From positions 62,001 through 126,000 of the forward strand of contig NZ_JABJXU010000006.1 in assembly GCF_013155265.1 (NCBI RefSeq): a DNA stretch of 64,000 nt. Direction: 5' to 3'. The notes under the pieces are model-generated. The model was given only the letters and a program-made list of their open reading frames with translations, was not told the DNA's origin and searched no databases. Of this stretch, positions 1-8,518 are shown piece after piece. The stretch comes from Enterococcus sp. MMGLQ5-1. GTDB lineage: Bacteria > Bacillota > Bacilli > Lactobacillales > Streptococcaceae. A program made the position numbers and the translations under genes. Position 1 is the first letter of the stretch, and every line of letters begins with the position of its first letter.

Positions 1-234
1 AAGATATGGCATATTGCTGATATCCCGTTCTGAAAAGGTTGCGATTGCACCTTTTTCTTTTGCCAAATCGATAAAGTCATGACCATCTCTTGAGCCCCTA
101 AGTGGTAGAAAGCAATCGCCTGCCTTAATTTTCCTAGAGTCAAATTCAAAATCACCAATTATTAAATCAGGGAACGATTGGTAATCATTTTCAGCCGAAA
201 CAATTGCACCGATTTGATGTAAAGTTAGTTTCAT
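1..234 (-). CDS. murF: UDP-N-acetylmuramoyl-tripeptide--D-alanyl-D-alanine ligase, N-terminal part (cut by window edge)
   Basis: Only the first 78 codons are present, running off the left edge. The reading begins MKLTLHQIGAIVSA and contains FDSRKIKAGDCFLPLRG, the typical N-terminal Mur-ligase domain that binds the UDP moiety. MurF adds the D-Ala-D-Ala dipeptide to the UDP-MurNAc-tripeptide in the cytoplasm, the last soluble step of the peptidoglycan precursor. The gene directly upstream is ddl, which makes that dipeptide, so the pair forms a coherent ddl-murF unit about 60 bases apart. The ATP-binding and C-terminal domains lie outside the window. Confidence 0.88.
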   Translation of the reverse strand, partial: MKLTLHQIGAIVSAENDYQSFPDLIIGDFEFDSRKIKAGDCFLPLRGSRDGHDFIDLAKEKGAIATFSERDISNMPYL

Positions 235-295
235 TAATAAATCACTGCTTTCTATTCACTACTAAATATTCTTAATCCACGATTCACAATACAGA

Positions 296-1351
296 CTATT
301 GTTCAAAATAGCTCTGTCTTAATTCAAAGCGTTCAACAGCTAACGTTAATAATTTTTCGATTAAATCCGCATAGGTCAAGCCCATATTTTCCCATAATAA
401 TGGATACATTGAAAATTCAGTAAAGCCTGGCATTGTATTTAGCTCATTTAGGTAAACTTCATTATTTTCATCTAAGAAAAAATCACAGCGTGCCAGACCT
501 GAACAATCTAATAATTGATAGGCCCTTTTGGCATAAATACGTACCTTATGCTTAACAGCATCATTAACCTGAGCTGGAATTTGCATCTCGATGCGGTTAT
601 CAATATATTTAGAATTATAGTCATAAAAAGCGACATCCTTAACAATTTCTCCAGGCTCTGTTGTTTCGACTAGCTCATTACCTAAAACAGCTACCTCTAT
701 TTCACGTGCAGCTAAACCCTGTTCAACCAAAATTCTTGAATCATATTTGGCTGCTATGGCTAAACCCGAAACCAATTCTGAAGAATTATCTGCTTTAGAG
801 ATACCAACAGATGATCCCATATTAGCTGGTTTAATAAACATCGGATAATCCAATTTTTCTTCACAGCGATCAATGATTTGCTGGCTATTTTCGGCAAACT
901 CACTTCGATTAAGTGCGATAAATTTAACCTGTGGGATACCTGCTGTCTCAAGTAATAATTTCGTCGTAATCTTGTCCATACCAGTCGCCGATGCCAGAAC
1001 ACCTACACCTACATAAGGCATTTTAATTGTTTCTAAAAAGCCCTGAATCGTTCCATCCTCTCCCATTGGACCATGTAAAACTGGAAAGCAAATTGCCTTT
1101 GCTTCATAAATTTCGCTTGGCGAAATTTTATCTGCTAGAGTAATACTTTGATTAGTTAATAATTCTTCTTGTGTATTCGGCTTAATGTCAAAATGCTTAC
1201 CACGAATAAAGTCCCCTGCCTGAGTAATAAAGTAAGTTTTAACAAAATAGCGATTATAATCGATCGCACTCAATACCGAAAAAGCTGAAAGGATAGATAC
1301 CTCACGTTCAGCGCTACGACCGCCATATAGCATCACTATTGTTTGTTTCAT
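296..1351 (-). CDS. ddl: D-alanine--D-alanine ligase
   Basis: This is a 351-residue ATP-grasp ligase that joins two D-alanines for peptidoglycan. It begins with the D-Ala-D-Ala ligase signature [13 protein letters not shown]. It has [12 protein letters not shown] near residues 93-104, the ATP-grasp segment [13 protein letters not shown] in the middle, and the metal-binding end [17 protein letters not shown]. The residue that separates dipeptide from depsipeptide ligases sits in FYDYNSKY and is tyrosine, as in E. coli DdlB Tyr216. Phenylalanine is found there in vancomycin-resistant Leuconostoc. By that rule the product is D-Ala-D-Ala. The start at 1351 is preceded by a GGGAGG ribosome site. 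It is followed by murF. Confidence 0.95.
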   Translation of the reverse strand: MKQTIVMLYGGRSAEREVSILSAFSVLSAIDYNRYFVKTYFITQAGDFIRGKHFDIKPNTQEELLTNQSITLADKISPSEIYEAKAICFPVLHGPMGEDGTIQGFLETIKMPYVGVGVLASATGMDKITTKLLLETAGIPQVKFIALNRSEFAENSQQIIDRCEEKLDYPMFIKPANMGSSVGISKADNSSELVSGLAIAAKYDSRILVEQGLAAREIEVAVLGNELVETTEPGEIVKDVAFYDYNSKYIDNRIEMQIPAQVNDAVKHKVRIYAKRAYQLLDCSGLARCDFFLDENNEVYLNELNTMPGFTEFSMYPLLWENMGLTYADLIEKLLTLAVERFELRQSYFEQ

Positions 1352-1419
1352 ATTTGCCTCCCATAATCTATTGATAGATTGATATTTCTCTATAATTATT
1401 ATTACTATATTTTATCATA

Positions 1420-1453
1420 TAAAAAAACCCAAAGTACAAGAAGACTTTGAGTT
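1420..1453 (-). terminator. Rho-independent terminator after ackA
   Basis: Arms AACCCAAAGT (1426-1435) and ACTTTGAGTT (1444-1453) form a 10-bp stem with one G-T pair. On the minus strand it is followed by a run of T. It lies just beyond the ackA stop at 1462 and separates ackA from ddl. T-rich flanks on both sides mean it could also work on the plus strand. Confidence 0.8.
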
Positions 1454-1461
1454 TTTTATTT

Positions 1462-2658
1462 TTATGATCTATTTCTTAACTTTTCCACATCACGTGCAAT
1501 TACTAATTCCTCATCTGTCGGAATCACAAGCACTTTAACCTTAGAATCCTCTGTTGAAATATCCCCTTCAACGCCAAAAACATTTTTACGCTCATCAATT
1601 TTAATGCCAAACCATTCAAGATCTTCAACAATGGCACTTCTTACCCAAGTTGAATTTTCGCCAATTCCAGCAGTAAAGACAATCGCATCTGCGCCATGTA
1701 GGACTGCTAAATATTGGCCAATATATTTTTGAATTCGATTAACAAAAATATCAAAGGCTAATTCAGCGTCATGATTACCAGCCTTACGTTCGTCAATAAT
1801 ATCACGCATATCAGAGGAAATCCCTGAAATACCTAATAACCCAGACTGACGATTTAAAATATCAATCATATCATTAATATTTGTCAGACCAAGCTTCTCC
1901 ATAATAAATGGCAGAGCTGACGGATCAATATCACCTGAACGCGTACCCATTGTTACCCCTGCTAATGGTGTGAATCCCATCGAAGTATCGACTGAGCGAC
2001 CATGTCTTACAGCAGTGATAGAAGCACCATTTCCAATATGAGCAGTAATCAACTTTGTTTCTTCAAGCGGTTTGCCTAAAATCTCTGCAGCCTTTTTACT
2101 AACATAGGCATGACTTGTACCATGCGCACCATACTTTCTGACTTTAAAATCCTCATAGTAGCTTCTAGGCAAACTATATAAATAATTAACTGGTGGCATT
2201 GTTGAATGAAATGCCGTATCAAAAACTGCAACCGACACAATATCTGGCAAGATTTTTTTAAATGCTCTAATTCCCGAAGCATTGGCCGGATTATGAAGTG
2301 GTGCAAGCTCTGCAAGCGATTCAATTTTTTTCAAAACTTCATCTGTCACAACAACCGATTTTTTAAATGTTTCCCCACCAGCAACAACGCGATGTCCTAC
2401 ACCAGTAATTTCATCAAATGATTCAATAATTTTTAAATTAATTAACTCTTCTAAAAGCTTTTCAACCGCCTGTTCATGATTGGGAACGGTTTCAATTTCT
2501 TCAAATTTTTGACCATCACCATATTTAATTGTAAATATTGAATCTTTTAGACCAATTCTTTCAACAATACCCTTGGCAATAACGATTTCTTCAGGCATTT
2601 TGTAAAGCTGCCATTTTAAACTAGAACTTCCTGCATTGATTGCGATTGTTTTAGACAT
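1462..2658 (-). CDS. ackA: Acetate kinase
   Basis: Acetate kinase converts acetyl phosphate and ADP to acetate and ATP, a main source of substrate-level ATP in fermentation. The protein is about 398 residues, normal for the family. It shows the N-terminal motif [20 protein letters not shown], the active-site region [25 protein letters not shown], and FTAGIGENS near the C terminus. I place the start at 2658. The SD AAGGAAG has about 7 bases of spacing to that ATG, while it almost touches the in-frame ATG two codons upstream at 2664. The YtxK-type methyltransferase lies upstream as in Bacillus and streptococci. Catabolite control is plausible but only a poor cre-like match (about 2802-2816) is visible. 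Confidence 0.96.
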   Translation of the reverse strand: MSKTIAINAGSSSLKWQLYKMPEEIVIAKGIVERIGLKDSIFTIKYGDGQKFEEIETVPNHEQAVEKLLEELINLKIIESFDEITGVGHRVVAGGETFKKSVVVTDEVLKKIESLAELAPLHNPANASGIRAFKKILPDIVSVAVFDTAFHSTMPPVNYLYSLPRSYYEDFKVRKYGAHGTSHAYVSKKAAEILGKPLEETKLITAHIGNGASITAVRHGRSVDTSMGFTPLAGVTMGTRSGDIDPSALPFIMEKLGLTNINDMIDILNRQSGLLGISGISSDMRDIIDERKAGNHDAELAFDIFVNRIQKYIGQYLAVLHGADAIVFTAGIGENSTWVRSAIVEDLEWFGIKIDERKNVFGVEGDISTEDSKVKVLVIPTDEELVIARDVEKLRNRS

Positions 2659-2845
2659 AATCATTCTTCCTTATCTAGCCATAAACAACTTGCTACTCTT
2701 TATAATTAACACAAGCTCTATCAAAGAGTAGCAAAAAATTGTTCTTAGCTTCTATCATTCATTTAGGTTAACATATCCAGTTTAACAAAAAAAACGGATT
2801 TTGAAAACGCTTTTTTATGATATTCTGAAGAAATGAAGAAAAGCA

Positions 2846-3823
2846 TTAAGCCCGCTTTGCTTGCCAGCTTTTCAACATTTTCATAAAATCCTTAATAGCT
2901 TCAGGTGATTTTAAACTCATTAATTGATAAATAAATAATTCATTTTGTTGATTGGAATCGCTTGGTTTTTCAAAAAGATAGATTGCCTTTTGAACTTGTT
3001 CAGCTCTAAAAGCTTCAGATGGCAAATTAATAACCATTTGTAAATAGCAGCTTTTTTTCAACCAATTTACTAATAGATCAGATTGTTCGGAGTCAAATAA
3101 GGTAAGCGGCGCTAAAAAAATTGCAAAGCCACCAGCTTTTAAATTTCTTAACGCATTCTCAATTAATAAATGATGAGCATAGGTATGCCCCTCTTTCGCA
3201 GATACCTGATACTGCTCAGAGATTCCATCAAGTGGATAATACCCGACAGGCAAATCACTAATAACCACGTCCATTGCTTTGTCTTGATATTGGACTGCAT
3301 CCATATGCTTTAGCTTGAGCTGGCTTGCTGTTAAATCAGCAATACTCGCTGCTAGCTCAACTAGTAATGGATCATTTTCAATGCCAGTTAAAGTGCCGAA
3401 TTTGCTACTAGGTAAACCAAACTCAATGGTTTGACTTAAATTAGCCGTTCCACTACCAAAATCAAGTATGTTTAGAGCTTCCTTTTCCATTAGCTGATTA
3501 ATTAAAAAAGTAAAAATAAAACCAATACTATCAGGCGTCAAGGCATGATTAGCTTGAATACGCGTCGTTTGATAGCCTTTAATAATTACAAATTGAAAAG
3601 CCTTCCTTAAAGCTTCTGAAGTAAGCTCAAGTTCTTTAATTGCTTCAAAATTTTTTTCAAGCTCCGAAATCGAGTCTTCAGAATTGCTCAACTCAATAAA
3701 TTGCTTGTAGCGAATATTATGCTCAACTAATGCATCAAAAAAATCAGCACCTAATTCATTTTGGATGAGCTGCGTATTATAAATTATTTTATCAACTGCG
3801 ATTTCAATTTTCTCGATTTGCAT
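2846..3823 (-). CDS. YtxK-family class I SAM-dependent methyltransferase
   Basis: This 325-residue protein resembles the N6-adenine DNA methyltransferase fold that sits between the comG operon and ackA in many Firmicutes (B. subtilis YtxK). The SAM-binding glycine motif ILDFGSGTANLSQ lies near residue 120. The catalytic-motif position reads SDLPVGYYP, the form characteristic of YtxK in place of the usual NPPY. A leading helical region of about 70 residues precedes the domain. The substrate is unknown; the family is often annotated as a DNA methyltransferase, but no restriction partner is nearby. The gene lies about 85 bases after comGG, so it may be co-transcribed with the competence operon. 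Confidence 0.8.
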   Translation of the reverse strand: MQIEKIEIAVDKIIYNTQLIQNELGADFFDALVEHNIRYKQFIELSNSEDSISELEKNFEAIKELELTSEALRKAFQFVIIKGYQTTRIQANHALTPDSIGFIFTFLINQLMEKEALNILDFGSGTANLSQTIEFGLPSSKFGTLTGIENDPLLVELAASIADLTASQLKLKHMDAVQYQDKAMDVVISDLPVGYYPLDGISEQYQVSAKEGHTYAHHLLIENALRNLKAGGFAIFLAPLTLFDSEQSDLLVNWLKKSCYLQMVINLPSEAFRAEQVQKAIYLFEKPSDSNQQNELFIYQLMSLKSPEAIKDFMKMLKSWQAKRA

Positions 3824-3908
3824 TATAACCTCTACCTTCTAAAACATTATTTTAATTGCTTACCTAGCTTCTATTTTAGCAAGAGCAGACAGAACAATGC
3901 AATCATTA

Positions 3909-4244
3909 TTAATCTAGTATAGCCTGCCTTGACCAATAATACATTCGATTATTTCTATCAGGGAAAATTCTAAATTCGACCATGGCTTCGTTCTGATTTA
4001 TGAAGGAGTATTCTACCAACCCGTTTTCAAAACGAATGGCGCCCTCACCCCTTAAATTTTTCTCAATAAGATAACGTTTAGCCATGACTTCCATGATACC
4101 AACCCGAGTTGACAGCCTCTGTAATTTTAAAAATCGCAATTCGTCCTGTTGCAGCTCAAGACAAAAATTAAAGGTTAGAAAAAAAATACTAAACAAAATT
4201 AATACAATTAATAAAATACCACCATCCTGTTTCTTATTTAGCAT
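3909..4244 (-). CDS. comGG: Competence pseudopilin-like protein ComGG
   Basis: Last gene of the comG operon. From the ATG at 4244 the protein is about 111 residues: a short basic start (MLNKKQDGG), one hydrophobic segment (ILLIVLILFSIFFLTFNF), then a soluble tail. That is the layout of ComGG, a minor component of the DNA-uptake pseudopilus. Sequence conservation in this family is low, so the call rests mainly on position, size and topology. An in-frame ATG at 4271 is possible. I prefer 4244 because it puts the membrane segment close to the N terminus. It overlaps the end of comGF by 11 bases, indicating translational coupling. Confidence 0.7.
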   Translation of the reverse strand: MLNKKQDGGILLIVLILFSIFFLTFNFCLELQQDELRFLKLQRLSTRVGIMEVMAKRYLIEKNLRGEGAIRFENGLVEYSFINQNEAMVEFRIFPDRNNRMYYWSRQAILD

Positions 4245-4692
4245 ACCAATAATACTTGCCTTTAAAGCCATCCTTTAGTATCACCTCAATTTTAATTAAA
4301 GCAGCATTTTGCGTAATCATTACCTGCTTAACGTTCATCAGCATTGGCTGATAGCCTAGTCCCTCTGCATTCATTTTTCTAAAGTCAGTGCCATTTCCTG
4401 ACCTTGAGCTACCAAAAGAAATAATTTGTTGATTATTGTCACTATTTTTTACTACAAATAACTGATTTTCTTCAACCTTGATTAACCGAGCATCCTGCAG
4501 CTCGATATCTAATAGATTGCTAAATCTTACCCAATCTGCAGCACTAACATTTTTAAATTCTGATATTACCTTTGCTTCTAATTTTGTTAGCCCAATTACA
4601 AGCATTAGAGTACCTGATATCGCGATTAAAGCAACCAAACCTTCCAGTATCGTAAATGCCTTACTCCAAAATTTTAAAAGTAATGGTTTCAG
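4234..4692 (-). CDS. comGF: Competence protein ComGF (start codon non-standard or uncertain)
   Basis: Minor pseudopilin of the DNA-uptake machine. The first ordinary start codon is a TTG at 4638, but the family's N-terminal signal lies upstream of it in the same frame. The codons before it read SKAFTILEGLVALIAISG, a type IV prepilin cleavage and hydrophobic motif. Reading upstream from 4638 there is no ATG, GTG or TTG before the in-frame stop at 4699-4701. The only near-start is CTG at 4690-4692, next to an AAGGGG. The 5' end overlaps comGE by about 30 bases. The C-terminal part contains the typical GTDFRKMNAEG region. The start given here is a guess. Confidence 0.68.
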   Translation of the reverse strand: MKPLLLKFWSKAFTILEGLVALIAISGTLMLVIGLTKLEAKVISEFKNVSAADWVRFSNLLDIELQDARLIKVEENQLFVVKNSDNNQQIISFGSSRSGNGTDFRKMNAEGLGYQPMLMNVKQVMITQNAALIKIEVILKDGFKGKYYWYAK

Positions 4693-4987
4693 CCCCTTCT
4701 ATGCTTAATATTCTAATTTTCTGCCAATCATCAGCAGATACTTTGATTTCAGGTTTTTCATCATTAATAATTTCAAAATCATCTTTGGCAATTTCTAATT
4801 GATTTTTTCTTTCCTGAAGTGCTCTGAGTATAGTCACTTGGCTAATCAATAGCTGTTTATTGCTAATAAACTGATTGAGTCCATCCAGAAAATAAACAGT
4901 AATTAAAGCAGAAAGTCCTAAAGCAAGTAGTGATTCAATTAAAACATAGCCTCTAATTGTCTGATATCGTTTTTTTATATTGACCAC
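4661..4987 (-). CDS. comGE: Competence pseudopilin-like protein ComGE
   Basis: A 108-residue protein with a type IV prepilin-like start: a basic leader, then RGYVLIESLLALGLSALI, which matches the G|[F/Y]xxxE cleavage pattern and hydrophobic helix. The rest is a short soluble domain. Position between comGD and comGF identifies it as ComGE, a minor pseudopilin of the DNA-uptake filament. It starts at GTG 4987 inside the last codons of comGD (overlap about 35 bases), with GGGAAG just upstream, so translation is probably coupled. Its end overlaps the comGF reading frame. Confidence 0.75.
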   Translation of the reverse strand: MVNIKKRYQTIRGYVLIESLLALGLSALITVYFLDGLNQFISNKQLLISQVTILRALQERKNQLEIAKDDFEIINDEKPEIKVSADDWQKIRILSIEGAETITFKILE

Positions 4988-5384
4988 TTCCCAATAAAAA
5001 TTGATAGCTTACTCTTTCCATTTTTGTCTCTAAGTAAAAATCAATCTTTTCAATTTTCGATAAATTACCATTGGCTAAATATTTAATTACAAAATTTTCT
5101 CTTGAACTTTTAATATGAGTCGGTAATTTAGCTTGCCAGTCATTTTGGTTAGTAGCTTGCGAACGGATATAAAAATTATTAGCTTCAAATCCAAAATAAT
5201 AATCCTGTTCATAAGCTGTCGCTAAACGCTGAGTAGCTCTAATTTTAGATTCAATTTGTTGAATAAATAAAGTCTCAACTATCGTTCGCTGAACCACCTG
5301 ATAATTTTTAATAGAAATAATACTCACTAAACTAATTACTGACATTACAATTATTGACTCTAGTAAAGTAAAGGCACTAATCAA
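4953..5384 (-). CDS. comGD: Competence pseudopilin ComGD
   Basis: Type IV prepilin-like protein of about 143 residues, starting at a TTG at 5384 that overlaps the end of comGC. The beginning reads LISAFTLLESIIVMSV, with the conserved +5 glutamate and a hydrophobic helix, followed by a globular domain ending GSGQYKKTISDN. ComGD is a minor pseudopilin needed for transformation. The frame is open for another 51 codons upstream, through comGC sequence in another frame, but that stretch has no family resemblance. A GAGGA lies about 17 bases before the TTG, rather far, so the start is uncertain by a few codons. Confidence 0.8.
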   Translation of the reverse strand: MISAFTLLESIIVMSVISLVSIISIKNYQVVQRTIVETLFIQQIESKIRATQRLATAYEQDYYFGFEANNFYIRSQATNQNDWQAKLPTHIKSSRENFVIKYLANGNLSKIEKIDFYLETKMERVSYQFLLGSGQYKKTISDN

Positions 5385-5694
5385 TTTTAAGCTTTGATTT
5401 GTCCTCAGGATGCTTCTGATAATATGCTTGATAAGTATTCGCCTGCTTTTCTGTAATATAATTTTCAGAAACCAATTGCGCAATTGATGGTAGTTTCTCA
5501 TTCGTAATTTCGTATATATCGGCTTGTGCCTCAACAACCCTTACAACCGCTGTCTCACCCTTTGCCTGCACCTCTTCTTTTTGTTTGGACAAATTTGGCA
5601 CAAATAAGAGAAGGAGAATACTGATTATTACCATGACGATTAGCATTTCAATTAAAGTAAAGGCTTCAAAATGATATTTCAAAATTTTTTTCAA
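5377..5694 (-). CDS. comGC: Major competence pseudopilin ComGC
   Basis: About 105 residues. The start is taken as TTG at 5694, which overlaps the comGB stop (TTGA) and has a GGAGG seven bases upstream; an open stretch farther upstream only reads through comGB. The N terminus has a short basic leader, then EAFTLIEMLIVMVIISILL, the classical prepilin signal and transmembrane helix. The residue before the cleavage site is alanine, where glycine is usual. The mature part is a short helical and soluble domain typical of ComGC. It is processed by the ComC peptidase and assembled into the transformation pilus by ComGA and ComGB. Confidence 0.9.
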   Translation of the reverse strand: MKKILKYHFEAFTLIEMLIVMVIISILLLLFVPNLSKQKEEVQAKGETAVVRVVEAQADIYEITNEKLPSIAQLVSENYITEKQANTYQAYYQKHPEDKSKLKID

Positions 5695-6698
5695 ATCATA
5701 TCCTCCATATTTTGATAAATCGGTAAAAGCATGGCAGCATAAATACATAAAATAACAATTCCCACAATCAAGAAGATAAGTGGTTGAATGAGCTGTAGCA
5801 TCTGATTAATTTGATAGAAAAAGTTTTTTTCACATTCATCAGAATAAAGCTCTAGCTCCTTTGCTAAATTATCTCTCAATTCACCAGTTTGTATAATTAA
5901 TGATAATTCTGGATTTAAAAATTTTAGCATACGAATTGTTTCGTGAAAATTTTTTCCCAACAATAGTTGATTATCAATGAACTGACCGACACTACACAAA
6001 AAATTACCGAAGGTTACTCCCTTTAACAAGGCGGTAATTGTTAACATATCAACACCTGTGGCCATCAATAAGCTAAGCTCCTTTGCAAAAAAGGCTGTAT
6101 AATAATTTCTAATCAATTGACCAACAATTGGCAAACAAGTAACGGCATCTAAAATAGTAATTGGATTTTTTTGTTTTAACCAATAGGTGATGATAAGGCC
6201 AAGACTGATTGAGATTGCAGTACATAGTATTAATAAATTAGGTAAAGTAATAATTAAGTCCGTTGCCCAATTTTTTGTATCCAGCTGAGGTAACAAATAG
6301 TTTCCCAGACCGAGCATTAAAAAAATTAAAAAACAGATCAAAATAATTGGATACGAAGCCACCTGGAGTAATTTTCTGCGATGCTGAAATTGATACCTCA
6401 AGCTTGTTTCAATCGACTTTAGACAGCGTAATAAATCACCATGAGTAGTACTAAGCTCAATTTGAGCAGTATAACGTGATTTAAAGCCTAAAATATTAAA
6501 TACTTCGGGTAAACTACCACCCTCAGAGATAATAGTCTCAATATTAGTCATTACCTTAAATTTAAAAAATTGTGTTAATTCTAAAAATTGCAAAATATGA
6601 CGCAAACTAAAGCCAGATTCCAATAAAGCTATCACCAGCATTAAAAATCTTTGCTGCTCCTTAGCATTTAAAGTATTCTTTTTGAGTCTGACTGGCAT
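5691..6698 (-). CDS. comGB: Competence type II secretion F-family membrane protein ComGB
   Basis: The 335-residue polytopic membrane platform of the DNA-uptake pseudopilus, belonging to the GspF/PilC family. Two copies of the GspF-type domain are visible. The first starts near residue 15 (RFLMLVIALLESGFSL) and ends in a hydrophobic segment around residues 115-135. The second (TAFFAKELSLLMATGVDML, about residues 205-225) is followed by a C-terminal helix (FLIVGIVILCIYAAMLLPIYQ). It overlaps the comGA end by 38 bases. The final codons contain the GGAGG used by comGC. The full domain set appears intact. Confidence 0.92.
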   Translation of the reverse strand: MPVRLKKNTLNAKEQQRFLMLVIALLESGFSLRHILQFLELTQFFKFKVMTNIETIISEGGSLPEVFNILGFKSRYTAQIELSTTHGDLLRCLKSIETSLRYQFQHRRKLLQVASYPIILICFLIFLMLGLGNYLLPQLDTKNWATDLIITLPNLLILCTAISISLGLIITYWLKQKNPITILDAVTCLPIVGQLIRNYYTAFFAKELSLLMATGVDMLTITALLKGVTFGNFLCSVGQFIDNQLLLGKNFHETIRMLKFLNPELSLIIQTGELRDNLAKELELYSDECEKNFFYQINQMLQLIQPLIFLIVGIVILCIYAAMLLPIYQNMEDMI

Positions 6699-7542
6699 TG
6701 ATCACCCCCATTTTAACTAATTTTTCCAAATTTTGATTCCATTGCTGATTAGAGACTATAATATTTGAATCAATTTGTAAGCATAAGCCAATTTCATTTT
6801 TACTTGCTAAAAGCCTTTGATAAATCGTTCCTTTCAAGGCATGCTCTATGTCACTTTTAGGAATTCCAAGCTCAATCAGTCGACTTAAAATACTAGCCGG
6901 ACTCTTGGCGTGAATCGATGAAAAAACAGTGTGACCAGCTAAAGCAGCCTGGAAGACCGCCTTGGCAGTTTTTAAATCGCGAATTTCGCCAATCATTAAT
7001 AAATCTGGTCGATGTCTTAGACTGAGCTTGATTAAGGATTCATAATCCAAACCAATTGCTTCATTAATCTGTAGCTGCAGTATTTCAGTATTCTCAATTT
7101 CAACAGGATCCTCTATTGAGATAATTTGCTGTCCTTTAAATTTTTTACTTACCAAATAGTGCATTAATGTGGTTTTTCCTGAGCCAACTGGACCACAAAA
7201 TAAATATAAGCCTCTTTCTTGAATCAATTGAATCGACTGCTGCTGCTGCTCGGCTAGCAAAAAATGTAGTTCTCTTGCTTGAAAATCATGTAGAATTCGA
7301 ACCACCATGGATTCACGCTTTTGATAATCACCAACCGTTGAGATTCTAAGGCGAAATAGCTGCTGCTCATAAGTATAATTTAACCCACCAAGCTGAATTC
7401 GACGATTTTCACCTACATTCATGTTGGCTAAATATTTTATGTGCGTAATCAGACGATAACCAAGCTTTTCATCAATTGATTGATAGAGCCTGGTAGACGC
7501 CCCTTCTCTAAAAATCACTTGATAATGCTGATTATTTGGCAA
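6661..7542 (-). CDS. comGA: Competence pilus assembly ATPase ComGA (5' end appears frameshifted)
   Basis: Secretion ATPase of the PilB/GspE family that powers the DNA-uptake pseudopilus. Walker A is GPVGSGKTTLMHYL, the Asp box IISIEDPVE, Walker B LLMIGEIRD, and the His box AGHTVFSSIHA. The frame given here begins at TTG 7542. The conserved N-terminal signature continues upstream in the same frame (SDIYILP, where relatives have ASDIHILP), and no ordinary start codon is found there. The natural start with a GGAGG site is ATG 7607 in a different frame, joined across a run of seven A. The gene is therefore either frameshifted, rescued by slippage, or affected by a sequence error. It is first in the comG operon. 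Confidence 0.85.
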   Translation of the reverse strand: MPNNQHYQVIFREGASTRLYQSIDEKLGYRLITHIKYLANMNVGENRRIQLGGLNYTYEQQLFRLRISTVGDYQKRESMVVRILHDFQARELHFLLAEQQQQSIQLIQERGLYLFCGPVGSGKTTLMHYLVSKKFKGQQIISIEDPVEIENTEILQLQINEAIGLDYESLIKLSLRHRPDLLMIGEIRDLKTAKAVFQAALAGHTVFSSIHAKSPASILSRLIELGIPKSDIEHALKGTIYQRLLASKNEIGLCLQIDSNIIVSNQQWNQNLEKLVKMGVINASQTQKEYFKC

Positions 7543-7556
7543 AATATAAATATCAC

Positions 7557-7607
7557 TTACTTTTTTTCACTCGCTTTTTTGATTAAAGTTCCAACAAATA
7601 CTTCCAT
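7557..7607 (-). other. Out-of-frame 5' segment of comGA (A7 homopolymer break)
   Basis: A strong ribosome site (TTGGAGGTAAG) precedes ATG 7607. The frame reads MEVFVGTLIKKASEKK and then hits TAA at 7557-7559. The expected ComGA continuation (VSDIYILP) is in the neighbouring frame. On the coding strand the junction is seven A (7561-7567); eight A would fuse the segments into one normal ComGA N terminus. This is read directly from the sequence. Whether it is biological or a base-calling slip cannot be told here. Confidence 0.8.
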
Positions 7608-7747
7608 TTGTGCTCTTACCTCCAATATCTTAAATTGAGTAACAGGTGCATACTTCAGCTAAAGCTAAATATCGACCTCTTTGCTCACTTTTTACTACGT
7701 AAAAAAGATTGAAAATAGACCTGCTACTTTCAATCTTATAAATTTTT

Positions 7748-8518
7748 TTAATTTGAATTTAAAATTGTGATTGCCTCTGGATACAAGCTCGACTGAAAAA
7801 TAATAAAGGGCTGCCAGGATTGATAGTCTAACGGCTGACCATCTAAATCACTGTATGAAAAGCCTAATTGTTCAGCAATAATTGTACCCGCCGCATAATC
7901 CCAAGGACAAAGACGACTGACATACCCTAATAATTTCCCTTCAAATAAGGCACAAAATTCAAGCCCCGCAGAACCATTGACCCGTACACCAAGCGTTTGA
8001 TCGGCCAAATCAGCAACCTGATGACTATTTCTACGATACATTCCAGCATTAATCCCAATAAGCCCCTCAGAGAACGTTCTCTTTTTAACTGGCTCAATCA
8101 GCTTTCCGTTTAGTTTAGCACCAAAGGCTTTACCACCAGAAAATAGTTTATTTTTCATCACATCATAAACAAAGCCAAACTGCCCCGTACCATCAAGATA
8201 ATAGGCAACCAAAATCGCAAAATTATCATGCTGAACAGCAAAGTTTAAGGTGCCATCAATTGGATCAATTACCCAAACTGCACCTGAAACAATTGAGGTT
8301 TTATCCATACCATTTTCTTCTGCTAAGATTGCATCCTCTGGAAAATGCGTATTTATTTTTGCCACTAAAAAATCTTGAACGGCTTTATCAACAGCCGTTA
8401 CTAAATCCGAACGACCTGTTTTTTCTTCAATTGTAAAATCCTCATCAAGCCAAGCCAAAATTTTTTCCCGAACTTCCCTTAGCCAGCTTTCCATTAAATT
8501 AAATTTATTTTGATTCAT
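7748..8518 (-). CDS. suhB: Inositol monophosphatase family protein
   Basis: A 256-residue Mg-dependent sugar phosphatase of the IMPase/SuhB family. Motifs are EKTGRSDLVTAVDKAVQ near residue 31, AILAEENGMD (metal-binding Glu), VWVIDPIDGTLNF (the two catalytic Asp) and the late WDYAAGTIIAEQLG. In Firmicutes such enzymes act on inositol-1-phosphate or on fructose-1,6-bisphosphate or NADP-like substrates; which one cannot be decided from sequence. The gene overlaps the UPF0223 gene by 4 bases (ATGA), so they are translationally coupled. The UPF0223-suhB arrangement recurs in Lactobacillales. Confidence 0.9.
   Translation of the reverse strand: MNQNKFNLMESWLREVREKILAWLDEDFTIEEKTGRSDLVTAVDKAVQDFLVAKINTHFPEDAILAEENGMDKTSIVSGAVWVIDPIDGTLNFAVQHDNFAILVAYYLDGTGQFGFVYDVMKNKLFSGGKAFGAKLNGKLIEPVKKRTFSEGLIGINAGMYRRNSHQVADLADQTLGVRVNGSAGLEFCALFEGKLLGYVSRLCPWDYAAGTIIAEQLGFSYSDLDGQPLDYQSWQPFIIFQSSLYPEAITILNSN

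Noticed and set aside
2802-2816. Possible catabolite-response (cre) site upstream of ackA
   Set aside because: TGAAAACGCTTTTT keeps only one half of the consensus and lacks the required C near its end; too weak to list as a site.
7608-7747. ComX-type (cin) box upstream of comGA
   Set aside because: No TACGAATA-like motif was found in either orientation.
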